A stretch of 38,182 nucleotides of DNA from an uncultured Pseudomonadota bacterium (GCA_937123825.1 CAKZKQ010000776.1:1-38182); one strand, 5' to 3'. Shown: positions 8,453 through 17,565, counted from the stretch's first letter. The notes: a model not told the origin generated them from the sequence alone. A program made the numbers and translations.

Positions 8453-9988
8453 TTACGCTGAGCACAAGTGCAGGCCGTGGTTGACCGCCACAGCGTGAGA
8501 CTTGACGCAGTTGCGGCCCCCATTTTTGGCGCTGTAGAGCGCCACGTCCGCCGCGTGCAGCAGCGCATCGGGGTTTTCAAACCGGGTCTGCTCGGCGTGG
8601 GTCGCCACGCCCACAGACGCCGTCACCCTCAAAGACGTCCCGCAAGGCAGCAAACACGGGGTGCTCTCAATCCGAAAGCGCACGCGCTCAGCCACGCGGT
8701 GGGCCTGGGTGGCATCGACCCCCGGCAAGACCATCACAAACTCCTCACCACCGTACCGAGACACCAGGTCTGAAGGGCGCACCTCGCCCTGGAGCAGCCT
8801 GGCCACACACGACAGCACCTGATCGCCGGCCTGATGGCCATAGGTGTCGTTGACGGACTTAAAGAAGTCGATGTCCACAAAGAGCGCGCTGACAGGGGCC
8901 TGGAGGTAATCGGCCCGTTCAAACTCATGCTCCACAAACTGACTCAGGCGTTTGCGCCCGTAGAGGCCCGTCAGATCGTCACGCATGGTGCTCTCTTCGA
9001 GCTGACGGGTGCGTTGCTCAAGGCGACTGACGGCCAACTCAGCCTGACGGGCGCGCTGCACGTTCTGGAGGTTGAGCAGAATCAACGCCTCGCGGGCCTG
9101 ATCCAGGATGCAGGCGATGTCCTGGGGCGATCCAAAACGCACATCAAAGAGCGCCGACACCTCGGGGATCTTCTCCGAGATGATCTCAAAGGTCTCCTCC
9201 ATCATGGCCTGATCCATGCCAAAGATGGCCTCGGAGTAGCGCCGGGCGTTGGCCGTGGCCTGGGCGGTGTCTTCCATCACCCAGATGTCGGCCATCCAGC
9301 CCGCCAGCGCCACACACCGGGTCACGCTCTGCACATCGCCGGTGACCTCCTCAAACGAGTCCGCGTGGCTCAGCGCCACAGACGACGTCAACACCTCCGG
9401 CAAGCGCCACTTGCGCGCCATCCAGGCCCCGACCTCGGCGTGATCACACTCAAACGCTGCGCGCTCCAACTCCACAAGGCGCAGGTGATCATCGCCGGCC
9501 TCAACCAGCAACGCGTCGTACTCATCACCGGCAGCCTGACGCAAGACCATCATCCCAATGTCCTGCAAGAGGGCCGCCAGAAAGGCCTCCTCCCACGAAC
9601 GCAGCTCGGCGCGCCCTGCCAACTCGCGGGCAGCCACCGCCGCGATGATGGATCGCTTCCAATACCGGTCTTGATCAAACCCTCCCTGGCTGGGTTTGCG
9701 CAAACCGCGCACCAACGAAAAGCTCAGCGCCAGCGTCCGCACCGACTGCACGCCCAGCCACACGATGGCCTGCGACACCTTGGTGACCTCACGCCGGAGG
9801 TTGAAGAGCGGGGAATTGGCCACCTTGAGGATCTTGGCCGTCAGGGCCGGATCCTTGCCGATGATCTTGGCCAACTCCGACATGTCGAATTCTTCTTGTT
9901 GGCACAGCCTCAACACTTCCATTGCCACCGCGGGCAACGTCGGTAATGACTGGCAAAGCTGCAATCGCCTTTCAATGTCTTTTCTCAT
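8453..9988 (-). CDS. HDOD-GGDEF protein, predicted diguanylate cyclase
   Basis: A 511-residue cytoplasmic signalling protein. Residues ~5-220 are an HDOD domain (LPTLPAVAMEVLRL, IIGKDPALTAKILKVANSP), a degenerate HD fold used for protein interaction. A helical linker with likely coiled coil (RARQAELAVSRLEQRTRQLEE) leads to a GGDEF domain at ~355-505. The active-site loop is intact as GGEEF near residue 412. RPSD sits five residues before it and matches the RxxD inhibitory site, so a feedback-inhibited cyclase making c-di-GMP from GTP is expected. The reading frame is open to 10135. I chose the ATG at 9988 because an AGGGAGAGGG stretch precedes it and the extra N-terminal residues look unlike any domain. 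It is divergent from the giant TPR gene, and the target pathway is unknown. Confidence 0.9.
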   Translation of the reverse strand: MRKDIERRLQLCQSLPTLPAVAMEVLRLCQQEEFDMSELAKIIGKDPALTAKILKVANSPLFNLRREVTKVSQAIVWLGVQSVRTLALSFSLVRGLRKPSQGGFDQDRYWKRSIIAAVAARELAGRAELRSWEEAFLAALLQDIGMMVLRQAAGDEYDALLVEAGDDHLRLVELERAAFECDHAEVGAWMARKWRLPEVLTSSVALSHADSFEEVTGDVQSVTRCVALAGWMADIWVMEDTAQATANARRYSEAIFGMDQAMMEETFEIISEKIPEVSALFDVRFGSPQDIACILDQAREALILLNLQNVQRARQAELAVSRLEQRTRQLEESTMRDDLTGLYGRKRLSQFVEHEFERADYLQAPVSALFVDIDFFKSVNDTYGHQAGDQVLSCVARLLQGEVRPSDLVSRYGGEEFVMVLPGVDATQAHRVAERVRFRIESTPCLLPCGTSLRVTASVGVATHAEQTRFENPDALLHAADVALYSAKNGGRNCVKSHAVAVNHGLHLCSA

Positions 9989-10376
9989 CCCTGATTCCCT
10001 CTCCCTGCTCCATGCATCTCTCAGAACCGACTGTGCATCCACCAGACCCGATGATCGCAGCCACGACACGCGCTCACTGACATCCAACGGGCATTGCATC
10101 CAGCCAGATCCTGACCCCTCGATCCCAGGGGCCATGACGGTGAGCCCCTACACTTTCTGTCGGCACGGCGAACAACTTCTTTAACCCAAGACGCAATTAT
10201 GGACTGATGGCTTAAACAGCGCGACGACTGGACAAAGGCCCTTTGTGTGCAAAATGCACTGCCAGGCTGCGATGATCAGGCCCAAAGTTGACACCCCCCT
10301 GACATGGCATGAAGCTTGACCGACGCCGCAGTGAAGTGGCGGCGCATGGGTTTGATTGAGAAGCAACCAGGACACA
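9989..10376. promoter_or_regulatory. Divergent intergenic region with a perfect 7-1-7 palindrome
   Basis: This 388-bp gap separates the HDOD-GGDEF gene (minus) from the TPR gene (plus). ACAAAGG-C-CCTTTGT at 10232-10246 is a perfect 15-base palindrome of the kind bound by a dimeric regulator. GTGCA-aaa-TGCAC at 10247-10259 directly abuts it. A good -35 (TTGACA, 10288-10293) lies about 85 bases before the TPR start, but no convincing -10 follows at the right spacing. I see no gene in the gap. Confidence 0.4.
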
Positions 10377-13300
10377 ATGCATCCTCTGGGTCTGAATCTG
10401 GATTTCCTCTTTGGACGCGGCTACCTCTCGGCGCGCAACCGCTCGCTGGGACAGTGGGCGACGATCGAGTCGCTGCGCATGGAGATCCCCGATCTGACCT
10501 TCCCCTTCGACGCACGCGGGGGCGTGGATCGCTTCCGCAACACCCGCTGCCATGTCCGCCAGCTTCAGATGACCATCGGAGAGTCGGCGCTGGCCGCCGC
10601 GCTCGACCGCGCCCTTGAAGAGATCCAGGGCTACCGCGACCTGAAGATCCGCTTCCAACAGGGCGCCGTGCAGGCCATGGTCCGCTTTGAGACCCTCGGC
10701 AGCGACACCTTCTTGACCTTTAAAGCCAGCGTCGTCCCACCCGAGCCCGCCAGGGACGACGCCCTGCACCTGCTGATCTACGACGTGCGCGCCTACGGCC
10801 CGGTCCCGTACCCCGCACGGCTGCTGGTCTCTGAGCTGGTCGCGCGCCTGCTGGCCACCGCCCCGCTGCGCCGCCCCGGCGATGACAAGCTCTATCGCGT
10901 TGAGCACGAAGGCGACCGGGTCGAGTTCAGGCCCTTGAAGCTGGCGCTGATGAGCCTCTTTCCCCCCGCAGGGTGGAAAATGCCCTCGCTGGCGGGGGTC
11001 CGCTTTGAGCACATTGAGCTTCACCCCGGCGCCCTGCACATCAGCGCCCGCAGCGATGGCGCCCCGTGGGAAGAGCCCGAGAACGAATCCCTCATCATGG
11101 CGGCGCTGAGCGACCCCACCGGGGGGATCGCCACGGCGCTGGCCGCCGCCGAAGCAAGAGAACTCTGCCACGACGCCGACGCCGCCCTGTGGGACGGCCA
11201 GATCGAGGCCAGCATCGACATCCTGCGCGGCCTGCGCGATCGCTACGGCCTGCACCCTGCCATTGTCGGGCGCATGCTCGATGCGCTGATGGCTTCTTCG
11301 AGCGCCGGACACCTCTCTGAGGCACGCGCGCTCATCGAAGAGATGCTGCGCGCCGATCCAGACAGCCTCCACGCCTTGATGGCCGCCCCCACTGTGGCCC
11401 TCTTGCGTGGCGATCATGAATCAGCCATTCAACATTATATAGACCTGGCTGATTTGCTGCGCCGGCGCGGTGAAGGCCTGGACCTGATCGCAGCGCTCCT
11501 GGCCGCGGCCATGATCCAACAACGCCGCGATCCCAAAGGCGCCGTGACACTCCTGAAGGAAGTGACCCAGCTGGCGCCGCGCAACCGGCTGGCCCTGGAG
11601 CTGCTCCGGGACATGTACCGGACCCTGGATCGGCCCATCGATCTGGTCGACGCCTTGCGACGGCTGGCCAACCTCTACACCAAGCGCGACACCCTGCTGG
11701 ACATCTACCAGGAATTGGCCGATCGGCTCATGGATCAGCGCGACCTGCCCGAAGCCAGACGCTACCTGGAGAAGATCCTGCGGCTGGATCCGGGCCGCCT
11801 GGAAGCGCTGCGCTCCCTTGGCCAGTCACACTTGATCGACGAGCAACCCTTGAGGGCGCTGCGGGCTTTTGACGCCGCCGCCAAAGAGGCCCAGGGGCGC
11901 GGCAACATCGAATTGGCCGCCGACCTGCGCATCCGCATCGCCCAGCTCTGGCACCAATCGCTCGAAAACCCCACCGAAGCCCTGCTCTCATGCCGCCGCG
12001 CCCTGGCGCTGATGCCCAAACACCGCCGTGCGCTGACCATGGGCGTGGAGTTGGCCGTCGCCGGGCGCCGACACCAAGACGCGCTGGACTTCCTCGACGG
12101 CCTCATCCCACAGGTCGAACAAGACGTCGAACAAGCCCGAGGCGCCGAGGGCTTCTCGCACGCACTGCTCGAAGCGCGCCGCATCCACCTGCTGGCCGCC
12201 GAAGTCTCCATCGCCCGAGGGCGCCAGGACACCGCCGCCAGCCACCACCGCCAGGCGCTGGCCTACCGCCGCACCGAAGGCTTTGAGTTGGTGGTGGAGG
12301 ACGACCCCTCGGTGGCGTTCCTCGACGACCACTACCGCCAGATGGGCAGCCCCGAGGACCTGCTGGACCTCTACCGCTCAGAGCTGGACACCCAAGGGCT
12401 CTCGCCGGCACGGCGCGGACAACTCCACCGTGCCCTGGCGATCATCTTTGACCGCGTCATGCGCCTGGGCTCCGAGGCCAGCGAACAACTCCGTCTGGCC
12501 CTCGACATAAGCCCCGAAGACGCCGAAGCGCTGGCGCTGGCGGTCGAGATCATGCGCCGCGATGGGCGCTTCTACGATCTGCGCGATCTGCTCATCGAGT
12601 TGACCCAACGCCTGCACGAGCGCCGCGCCCGTGGCCTGGCGCTGCGCCACCTGGGCGCGCTCCACCTCGAAGCGCTGCCGGACACTCGTCAGGCCGTCGA
12701 CTTCCTGCGCCAATCCATGGCCTTGCGCCCCGCCGATGACGTCGGCGCCTCATTGATGGTCCAAGCCGAACGGGCCATGCTCATTGAAGACCCCAACGCC
12801 GATCAACGGCCGCTGCTCAAGGCCCTGGAGCGCCTGGGCGAAGTGGGCCAGGATCAGGTCACGCGTCACAGCGCGTTGGTCGAGGCTGGGGATCTGTGTT
12901 TTGAGCGTTTGGTCAACATGCCGATGGCGGTCAGCTTCTATCAGCGCGCCCAAACACTGCGCCCCGACCCCAAAGTCGCCGAACGCCTGGAGATCATCCG
13001 CGATCGCACCGGTTACGGACGCCGCGAACCCCTGCCTGCGGTGCTCAGCCCCAGGCCTGCGCCGCCGGTCCCAGCAGTCGAACACGATCCCAATCCCACA
13101 CCGGTCATCGCGCGCCAAAGGCCAAGCAAACACCCCGAGCCCATCATCGACGTCGGCCACCCAATGCCCACGCCGCGCTCGGACCAGTTCCGCAGGCTCG
13201 ACGAAATCCCCACGCCCACCGTCCCCACACCAGCCGTGCACCTTGGGCCTCCCCCAGAGCGCCACGCGCCGCTGCCAGAGCTGGACCTCCAGTCGCCCTC

Positions 13301-16001
13301 GTTCACCGAAACCGATCTGGTGGCCGCGGTCGAAGAGGCCCTCTCGGACGATCGCTCGCTCTCCCCGTCGATCGACGACGCCGTGGATCTGCGCAACGAC
13401 ACCCCCTCTATCCTTGACGAGATCCCCACGAGCCAGACCGTCGCCTACGATCTGGACACGTTCCGGGAGCGCTTGCAGCGGGTCAAGACCTCCCCCGCCG
13501 ACTTGAGCAAGAGCCTGTCCATCATCAAACGCATGGGCAAGCTGCAACAAACCGAGCCTCCCGTACAGGACGACCCGTTGCTGACCCGCGCAGTGGCGCC
13601 GCTCAGCGTCCCTTCGCTGGACGGCTCATTGTCGGGGACCGAGATCGCCGCCTCCCAGACCGACACCCTGCCGCGCGCGCCCGCCGAAGACCTGCTCGGC
13701 GCCCTGCACGAGGCCCCCACGCCGCCGCCGGACGACACCCCATTCCAGGACGCCCCCACGCGTCCGCTCAACCCCGTCAGCCGCTCCGATGAAGACGTGC
13801 AAGCCGAGCGCCGCTTGGACGGCCTCGTCAACCGCATCAGCGAAGCCCGCGACACCGGCGATCCGGTCCAGCTCAGCGAGGTCCTGGGGGAAGCCGTAGA
13901 AGAAGAGGGCTTTGAGACCGAGCGCCGCGCCCGCTTCGCCCGCGAACGGGGTCTGCTCTACTACTACGACCTGGAACAACCCAGCGTCGCCGAAGAGTCG
14001 CTCTCTCTTGCCTGCGACCTCGATCCAGACGGCACTGGACGCGACTTTGACGTCCTGACCGCCCTGGAGGGCATCTACGAGGACATGGGGCAACCCGAGC
14101 GCCTGCTGGACGTGTACCGCCGCAAGCGCGACTTTGCCGAAGACGGCAACATGAAGCGGGTCTACACGCTCCTGAGCGCCGAGTTGCTCTGGGAACGCCT
14201 GGGCCGCGCCGAAGAAGCCACCGAAGAGCTGCAACGCGTCATGCAAGAGGAGCCGGACAACGCCCCTGCCCTGCGCATGCTCAGCGACATCGCCCGCACC
14301 CAGGGCGACATCGACGCCTCGTTTGGCTACCTCAAACAAGTCATCGAACGTCAGCCCGCGGGCTCCTTTGAGCTTCAAGACGCCCTGCGCGAAGCAGGCC
14401 GCCTGCTCTCGGACCACATCCAGGAAGCCATCGAAGGCCAGCAAACCATGGTCGGCGCCATGGATCTGGATCAGGCAAGGCGCGAGGCGATCGCCGTCTA
14501 CCTCCAACTCCTTGACGAGGCCCCCGGCGACAGCAGCGCCATCTCGATGCTCAAGCCGCTCATGGAGCAGGTCGAAGACTACCCCGGGGCCCTCAAGGTC
14601 CTGGGCATGGAGCTGCGCCTGCTGCTGGGCCGACGCGAAGGCTTTGAAAACGGCCCGGTCGCCAGCGAGATCGACCCGGCCAACATCGTCGACGCCCTGA
14701 GCATCCCCATCAGTCAGATCCTGACCGAAGCCGCCTCCCTCCAGGAACGCAATCAGGACCCCGACGCCGCCATGGCCCTCTACGAGCGGGCCGTCGAAGC
14801 CTGGCCCGAGAACATCGACGCCCTCATGGGCCACGGCGACCTGCTGCGCGCCCAACTGAGCGAAGCCACCACAGGGCCTCGCCAGCAGATCCTCGCCGAG
14901 CACCTGGTCCAATCACTGGAGACCATGGCCGAGGTCCTCCTGGCGCCCGAAGACAAATTCAGGGTGCTCTTTGAAGCCGCCGAGGTTCTCTTGGACCACG
15001 TGGGAGAGCCCCAGCGCGCCAAACCGCTGCTGGATCAGGCGCTGGACACCGTCGCACAGGCCCAAGACCCCGATCCTGGCACCACCGCGCTGCTCCAGGC
15101 CGCCACGGCGCGCCGCGATGACCTGATCCGCATGTCTCAGGAGTCCGCCCCGGTCAACCGACCTCACGCGGCCACCTCAAGGCTGCCGATCATCACCTCC
15201 AACCCCACGCCCAGAGAGCCCGGCGCGCGCTTGAACCTGCCCCCAGGTCGCCCTGCACCGCCGCCCAAAACAACCACGGGCAACCCCTTTGGGCTGCCGC
15301 CGCTGGCCGACCTGGAGAGCATCGAGCTGCCCGGCAACCACGGCGAAGGCTGGAGCCAGGCAGCGGCGCAGGATCCGCCCACCGATCGGCGCTGGAGGCA
15401 CGAAGAGCCGCCGCCCGCCCCCGATCTGGCTGGCGCACTCCAGCGGGCCGAAATCGCCGAGCAGACTGTCGACCGGGAGGACCTGATCGACGCGCTGACA
15501 GACGCCGTCCGAGCGCTGCGCACCGACCCAGACGCGCCCGCGGCGCTGCGCCGTCAGCTTCACGTCCGTCTGGCCGAGGCGCTGCTGGGTCAACGTCCCC
15601 AGCCCCCGCTGGGCGAGCCACCTTTGCGGTACCGACCGACCCGGGCGGAGTATGAAAGCGCGCTGCGCCACGCCAACGCGGCGCTGGACATTGAGCGCTA
15701 CGACGAACCCGACGCCCACTTTGCCTGCATCCTGGCGCTGCGAGGCCTGGATCAATCCGATCAGGCGCTGCGCGCGCTGGAGCGTCTGGTGGTGGCGGCA
15801 AACCACTGGACCCCAGAGGCGGACGGTTTTGTGGATGATGAAATGGAAGACGAGGATCTGGAGCTTGAGCACCGCATCGTGGCCGAGACGCTCCAGACCT
15901 TGACCGAGGGGCGCGCGGCGGGACGCCGCCAGGAAATCCTGGAGCGCTTCGCGCGCCTCAACCCCCGAATCGCCAGCGTCCTGCGCGAAGAAGATCTCTA
16001 A
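10377..16001 (+). CDS. Very large TPR-repeat scaffold protein
   Basis: A 1874-residue protein with no signal peptide or membrane segment, so probably cytoplasmic. Residues ~1-210 form a distinct N-terminal region that I do not recognise. Residues ~240-870 are TPR-like helical repeats with patterns such as A-x2-L-x2-A-x4-DPxxxEAL. Residues ~885-1130 are a Pro- and Asp-rich disordered linker. A second TPR block covers ~1150-1590, a second Pro-rich linker ~1590-1700, and a helical C-terminal block the rest. Repeats of this kind mediate protein-protein contact. I chose the ATG at 10377, with AGGA just upstream, over an in-frame TTG at 10356. Its TAA stop coincides with the edge of the inverted-repeat element. 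The nearest partner by position is the divergent HDOD-GGDEF gene. Function is unknown. Confidence 0.85.
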   Translation: MHPLGLNLDFLFGRGYLSARNRSLGQWATIESLRMEIPDLTFPFDARGGVDRFRNTRCHVRQLQMTIGESALAAALDRALEEIQGYRDLKIRFQQGAVQAMVRFETLGSDTFLTFKASVVPPEPARDDALHLLIYDVRAYGPVPYPARLLVSELVARLLATAPLRRPGDDKLYRVEHEGDRVEFRPLKLALMSLFPPAGWKMPSLAGVRFEHIELHPGALHISARSDGAPWEEPENESLIMAALSDPTGGIATALAAAEARELCHDADAALWDGQIEASIDILRGLRDRYGLHPAIVGRMLDALMASSSAGHLSEARALIEEMLRADPDSLHALMAAPTVALLRGDHESAIQHYIDLADLLRRRGEGLDLIAALLAAAMIQQRRDPKGAVTLLKEVTQLAPRNRLALELLRDMYRTLDRPIDLVDALRRLANLYTKRDTLLDIYQELADRLMDQRDLPEARRYLEKILRLDPGRLEALRSLGQSHLIDEQPLRALRAFDAAAKEAQGRGNIELAADLRIRIAQLWHQSLENPTEALLSCRRALALMPKHRRALTMGVELAVAGRRHQDALDFLDGLIPQVEQDVEQARGAEGFSHALLEARRIHLLAAEVSIARGRQDTAASHHRQALAYRRTEGFELVVEDDPSVAFLDDHYRQMGSPEDLLDLYRSELDTQGLSPARRGQLHRALAIIFDRVMRLGSEASEQLRLALDISPEDAEALALAVEIMRRDGRFYDLRDLLIELTQRLHERRARGLALRHLGALHLEALPDTRQAVDFLRQSMALRPADDVGASLMVQAERAMLIEDPNADQRPLLKALERLGEVGQDQVTRHSALVEAGDLCFERLVNMPMAVSFYQRAQTLRPDPKVAERLEIIRDRTGYGRREPLPAVLSPRPAPPVPAVEHDPNPTPVIARQRPSKHPEPIIDVGHPMPTPRSDQFRRLDEIPTPTVPTPAVHLGPPPERHAPLPELDLQSPSFTETDLVAAVEEALSDDRSLSPSIDDAVDLRNDTPSILDEIPTSQTVAYDLDTFRERLQRVKTSPADLSKSLSIIKRMGKLQQTEPPVQDDPLLTRAVAPLSVPSLDGSLSGTEIAASQTDTLPRAPAEDLLGALHEAPTPPPDDTPFQDAPTRPLNPVSRSDEDVQAERRLDGLVNRISEARDTGDPVQLSEVLGEAVEEEGFETERRARFARERGLLYYYDLEQPSVAEESLSLACDLDPDGTGRDFDVLTALEGIYEDMGQPERLLDVYRRKRDFAEDGNMKRVYTLLSAELLWERLGRAEEATEELQRVMQEEPDNAPALRMLSDIARTQGDIDASFGYLKQVIERQPAGSFELQDALREAGRLLSDHIQEAIEGQQTMVGAMDLDQARREAIAVYLQLLDEAPGDSSAISMLKPLMEQVEDYPGALKVLGMELRLLLGRREGFENGPVASEIDPANIVDALSIPISQILTEAASLQERNQDPDAAMALYERAVEAWPENIDALMGHGDLLRAQLSEATTGPRQQILAEHLVQSLETMAEVLLAPEDKFRVLFEAAEVLLDHVGEPQRAKPLLDQALDTVAQAQDPDPGTTALLQAATARRDDLIRMSQESAPVNRPHAATSRLPIITSNPTPREPGARLNLPPGRPAPPPKTTTGNPFGLPPLADLESIELPGNHGEGWSQAAAQDPPTDRRWRHEEPPPAPDLAGALQRAEIAEQTVDREDLIDALTDAVRALRTDPDAPAALRRQLHVRLAEALLGQRPQPPLGEPPLRYRPTRAEYESALRHANAALDIERYDEPDAHFACILALRGLDQSDQALRALERLVVAANHWTPEADGFVDDEMEDEDLELEHRIVAETLQTLTEGRAAGRRQEILERFARLNPRIASVLREEDL

Positions 16002-16155
16002 TACCAAGATGCAGGTGGAAGGCTTGCTTTGTGGCGAGCAATAACGGATGGCAGGGACCTCGGGATGAGCGAAGCTGTGGCACCGCAAGTGAGTCACGTG
16101 GTTCCTGGCGCCGTTAGGGCCGTCACAAAGTCAGTCGGACGTCTGCAACTTGGTA
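16002..16155. mobile_element. 154-bp MITE-like inverted-repeat element
   Basis: The ends TACCAAG and CTTGGTA are perfect inverted repeats, flanked on both sides by TAA (15999-16001 and 16156-16158), as expected of a 3-bp target duplication. The symmetry continues inward as mirrored blocks: TGCAG, CTTTGTG and TAACGG, with equal or nearly equal spacing on the two arms. There is no open frame worth noting inside. It fits a non-autonomous transposable element or a large hairpin repeat family. A TA duplication with slightly longer ends is an equally valid reading. It lies between convergent genes and could also stop transcription. Confidence 0.6.
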
Positions 16156-16212
16156 TAAGACCCCCTTCAAACACCAAACCCTGAGCGGACTTCTGTGCTT
16201 TGGTATGAGCCT

Positions 16213-16234
16213 GCGCCGCGCTTCTTAGCGGCGC
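16213..16234 (-). terminator. Hairpin at the end of the pseudouridine synthase gene
   Basis: GCGCCGC (16213-16219) pairs with GCGGCGC (16228-16234) around an eight-base loop that contains the stop codon of the minus-strand gene (16225-16227). No T-run follows, so it is at best a weak terminator or an mRNA-end structure. It may also just reflect codon bias in the Arg-rich tail. Confidence 0.3.
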
Positions 16235-17112
16235 TTGCGACCGCCGCGGTTCTGGTTGCGCCGGTTTTGACCGCCCTTTTTGGCGTTCCTGGCCGCTTTG
16301 TTTCGGGTGCTGGAGCCGCCCTTGCTGTTGTGGAAGGATTGGGGCTCCAAGGGGCCACTGGAGCGGCGCGACAGGCGGCGCGGGATGGCCAACCCCGAGG
16401 CTTTGTAGAGGGCGATGGCCTCGGCGCGGGTCAAAAAGCGCCAGGCACGCGGCGGCAGCGGATCAAGCTCGACCGGCCCGATCGCCACGCGGCGCAGCTT
16501 CATCACATCGTACCCCACGGCCTGAGCCATACGCCGGATCTGGCGGTTGTGGCCCTCATGGAGGATGATCTGCACCCAGGTGTGCCTGTCGGTGGTGCTC
16601 TCCACGGTGACCTGCGCCGAGGAGGTGTGAAAACCGTCGTCCAGCGTCACCCCACTGCGGAGCCGCTCCAGCGCAGGATCCTTGTGCTCAATCAAGCCCT
16701 TGAGCTTGACGTTGTAGATCTTGTCGACCTCACCGCCGGGATGGGTCAGCGCGTGGGTCAAGGTCCCGTCGTTGGTCAGCAAGACCAACCCCTCGCTGTC
16801 CCAGTCCAGGCGACCGACGGGCCAGACCCGAGGGATCTTGGCGGGCAGGAGATCTCTGATGATCGGGCGGCCTTCGGGATCGCTCAACGTCGAGATCATG
16901 CCCACCGGCTTGTGCGCGACGATGTAGATCAGCTCCACGCTCCAGGGCACCTCGGTCTCATCCACGCGGACCTTGTCCACACCTGGGCGGACCTTGGTCC
17001 CCATCTCTGTGACCATCACGTTGTTCACAAAGACGCGCCCGTCGGCCATCAACGCTTCGGCCTTGCGACGGCTGCAATGCCCGGTGGCGCTCAGATACTT
17101 CTGCAAGCGCAT
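16225..17112 (-). CDS. RsuA/RluB-family pseudouridine synthase
   Basis: A 295-residue RNA-modifying enzyme predicted to convert a uridine in ribosomal RNA to pseudouridine. Residues ~1-48 are an S4 RNA-binding domain (MRLQKYLSATG, CSRRKAEAL, GRVFVN). The catalytic domain follows, with GRLDWDSEGLVLLTNDG holding the catalytic Asp of the RsuA/RluB/RluE/RluF branch. NRQIRRM-x-AVGYDVMKLRR is the conserved C-terminal block. The last ~45 residues are a Lys/Arg/Asn/Gly-rich basic tail, as in RluB, which helps RNA binding. RluB-like is my best guess, but the exact site cannot be told from sequence. I chose the ATG at 17112 (AAGAAG upstream) over a TTG at 17139. The gene is convergent with the TPR gene and divergent from the kinase unit. 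Confidence 0.93.
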   Translation of the reverse strand: MRLQKYLSATGHCSRRKAEALMADGRVFVNNVMVTEMGTKVRPGVDKVRVDETEVPWSVELIYIVAHKPVGMISTLSDPEGRPIIRDLLPAKIPRVWPVGRLDWDSEGLVLLTNDGTLTHALTHPGGEVDKIYNVKLKGLIEHKDPALERLRSGVTLDDGFHTSSAQVTVESTTDRHTWVQIILHEGHNRQIRRMAQAVGYDVMKLRRVAIGPVELDPLPPRAWRFLTRAEAIALYKASGLAIPRRLSRRSSGPLEPQSFHNSKGGSSTRNKAARNAKKGGQNRRNQNRGGRKRR

Positions 17113-17210
17113 CGTTTCTTCTTTCTGGCTCACGTCCAATCACCATTCATTTCAATCAATTCAATACAACATCATTGGCCATCGCTGAGCACGGTGGTGA
17201 GGACCCAGCG

Positions 17211-17257
17211 CTTGGCAGACACCTGGAACCATGATCATTCAAGCCCCAGGTGCCAAG
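17211..17257. repeat. Imperfect inverted repeat in the divergent gap
   Basis: CTTGGC-agac-ACCTGG (17211-17226) pairs with CCAGGT-GCCAAG (17246-17257), a 12-bp stem with a four-base bulge on one side. The 19-base loop includes ATGATCAT, itself a palindrome. It lies between the pseudouridine synthase gene and the small membrane protein gene, and could be an operator pair or an RNA hairpin. No regulator can be named. Confidence 0.35.
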
Positions 17258-17317
17258 AAGACCACGTTTAACAGACCCCCATCGGGCGCGCAATTTGATG
17301 TTGATTGTGTGTGGGTG

Positions 17318-17326
17318 TGCTATCCT
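17318..17326 (+). promoter_or_regulatory. Candidate extended -10 promoter for the kinase unit
   Basis: TGCTATCCT (17318-17326) fits an extended -10 (TGnTATAAT-like). Possible -35 elements are TTGATG (17295-17300) and TTGATT (17301-17306), at non-ideal spacings of 20 and 14. Transcription from this -10 would start at about 17333, almost exactly at the ATG at 17334. Confidence 0.35.
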
Positions 17327-17333
17327 TGAAGTT

Positions 17334-17558
17334 ATGGACAGCAATGGCCCATCAAATACCAGAACCCCCTTGTTTATGTTGGCCGTCGTGGGCGCCGTAG
17401 CCATGATCGCAGCGGCGTTCTATGGCCTGCGTCACCTGACCGCGTGGCTCTTGGAGCACCGGGACGCTTTTGCGACGACCTTTGCGGTGGTTGTGGTGGT
17501 CTGGGCTGTATGGGTGGGTTTGGCGTGGTTCAAAGCCCGCGCCAGACCAGCGCCTTGA
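17334..17558 (+). CDS. Small two-helix membrane protein
   Basis: A 74-residue protein with two hydrophobic helices, at about residues 13-35 (FMLAVVGAVAMIAAAFYGL) and 48-66 (FAVVVVVWAVWVGLAWF), joined by a short HRDAF-containing turn and ending in a basic KARARPAP tail. I do not recognise a family. The frame is open further upstream, but the ATG at 17334 gives a plausible polar start (MDSNGPSN). There is no strong ribosome site, and the candidate promoter would give an almost leaderless mRNA. Its TGA is only seven bases before the kinase ATG, so it is probably co-transcribed with the kinase. It could anchor or sense for the kinase, which has no membrane segment of its own. That role is inference. 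Confidence 0.6.
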   Translation: MDSNGPSNTRTPLFMLAVVGAVAMIAAAFYGLRHLTAWLLEHRDAFATTFAVVVVVWAVWVGLAWFKARARPAP

Positions 17559-17565
17559 GGAGACC

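Noticed and set aside
9989..10135. N-terminal extension of the HDOD-GGDEF protein
   Set aside because: The frame is open, but the added residues match no domain and a good ribosome site precedes the ATG at 9988.
13626..14912. 428-residue minus-strand open frame
   Set aside because: It is antisense to the TPR gene and has no domain or signal.
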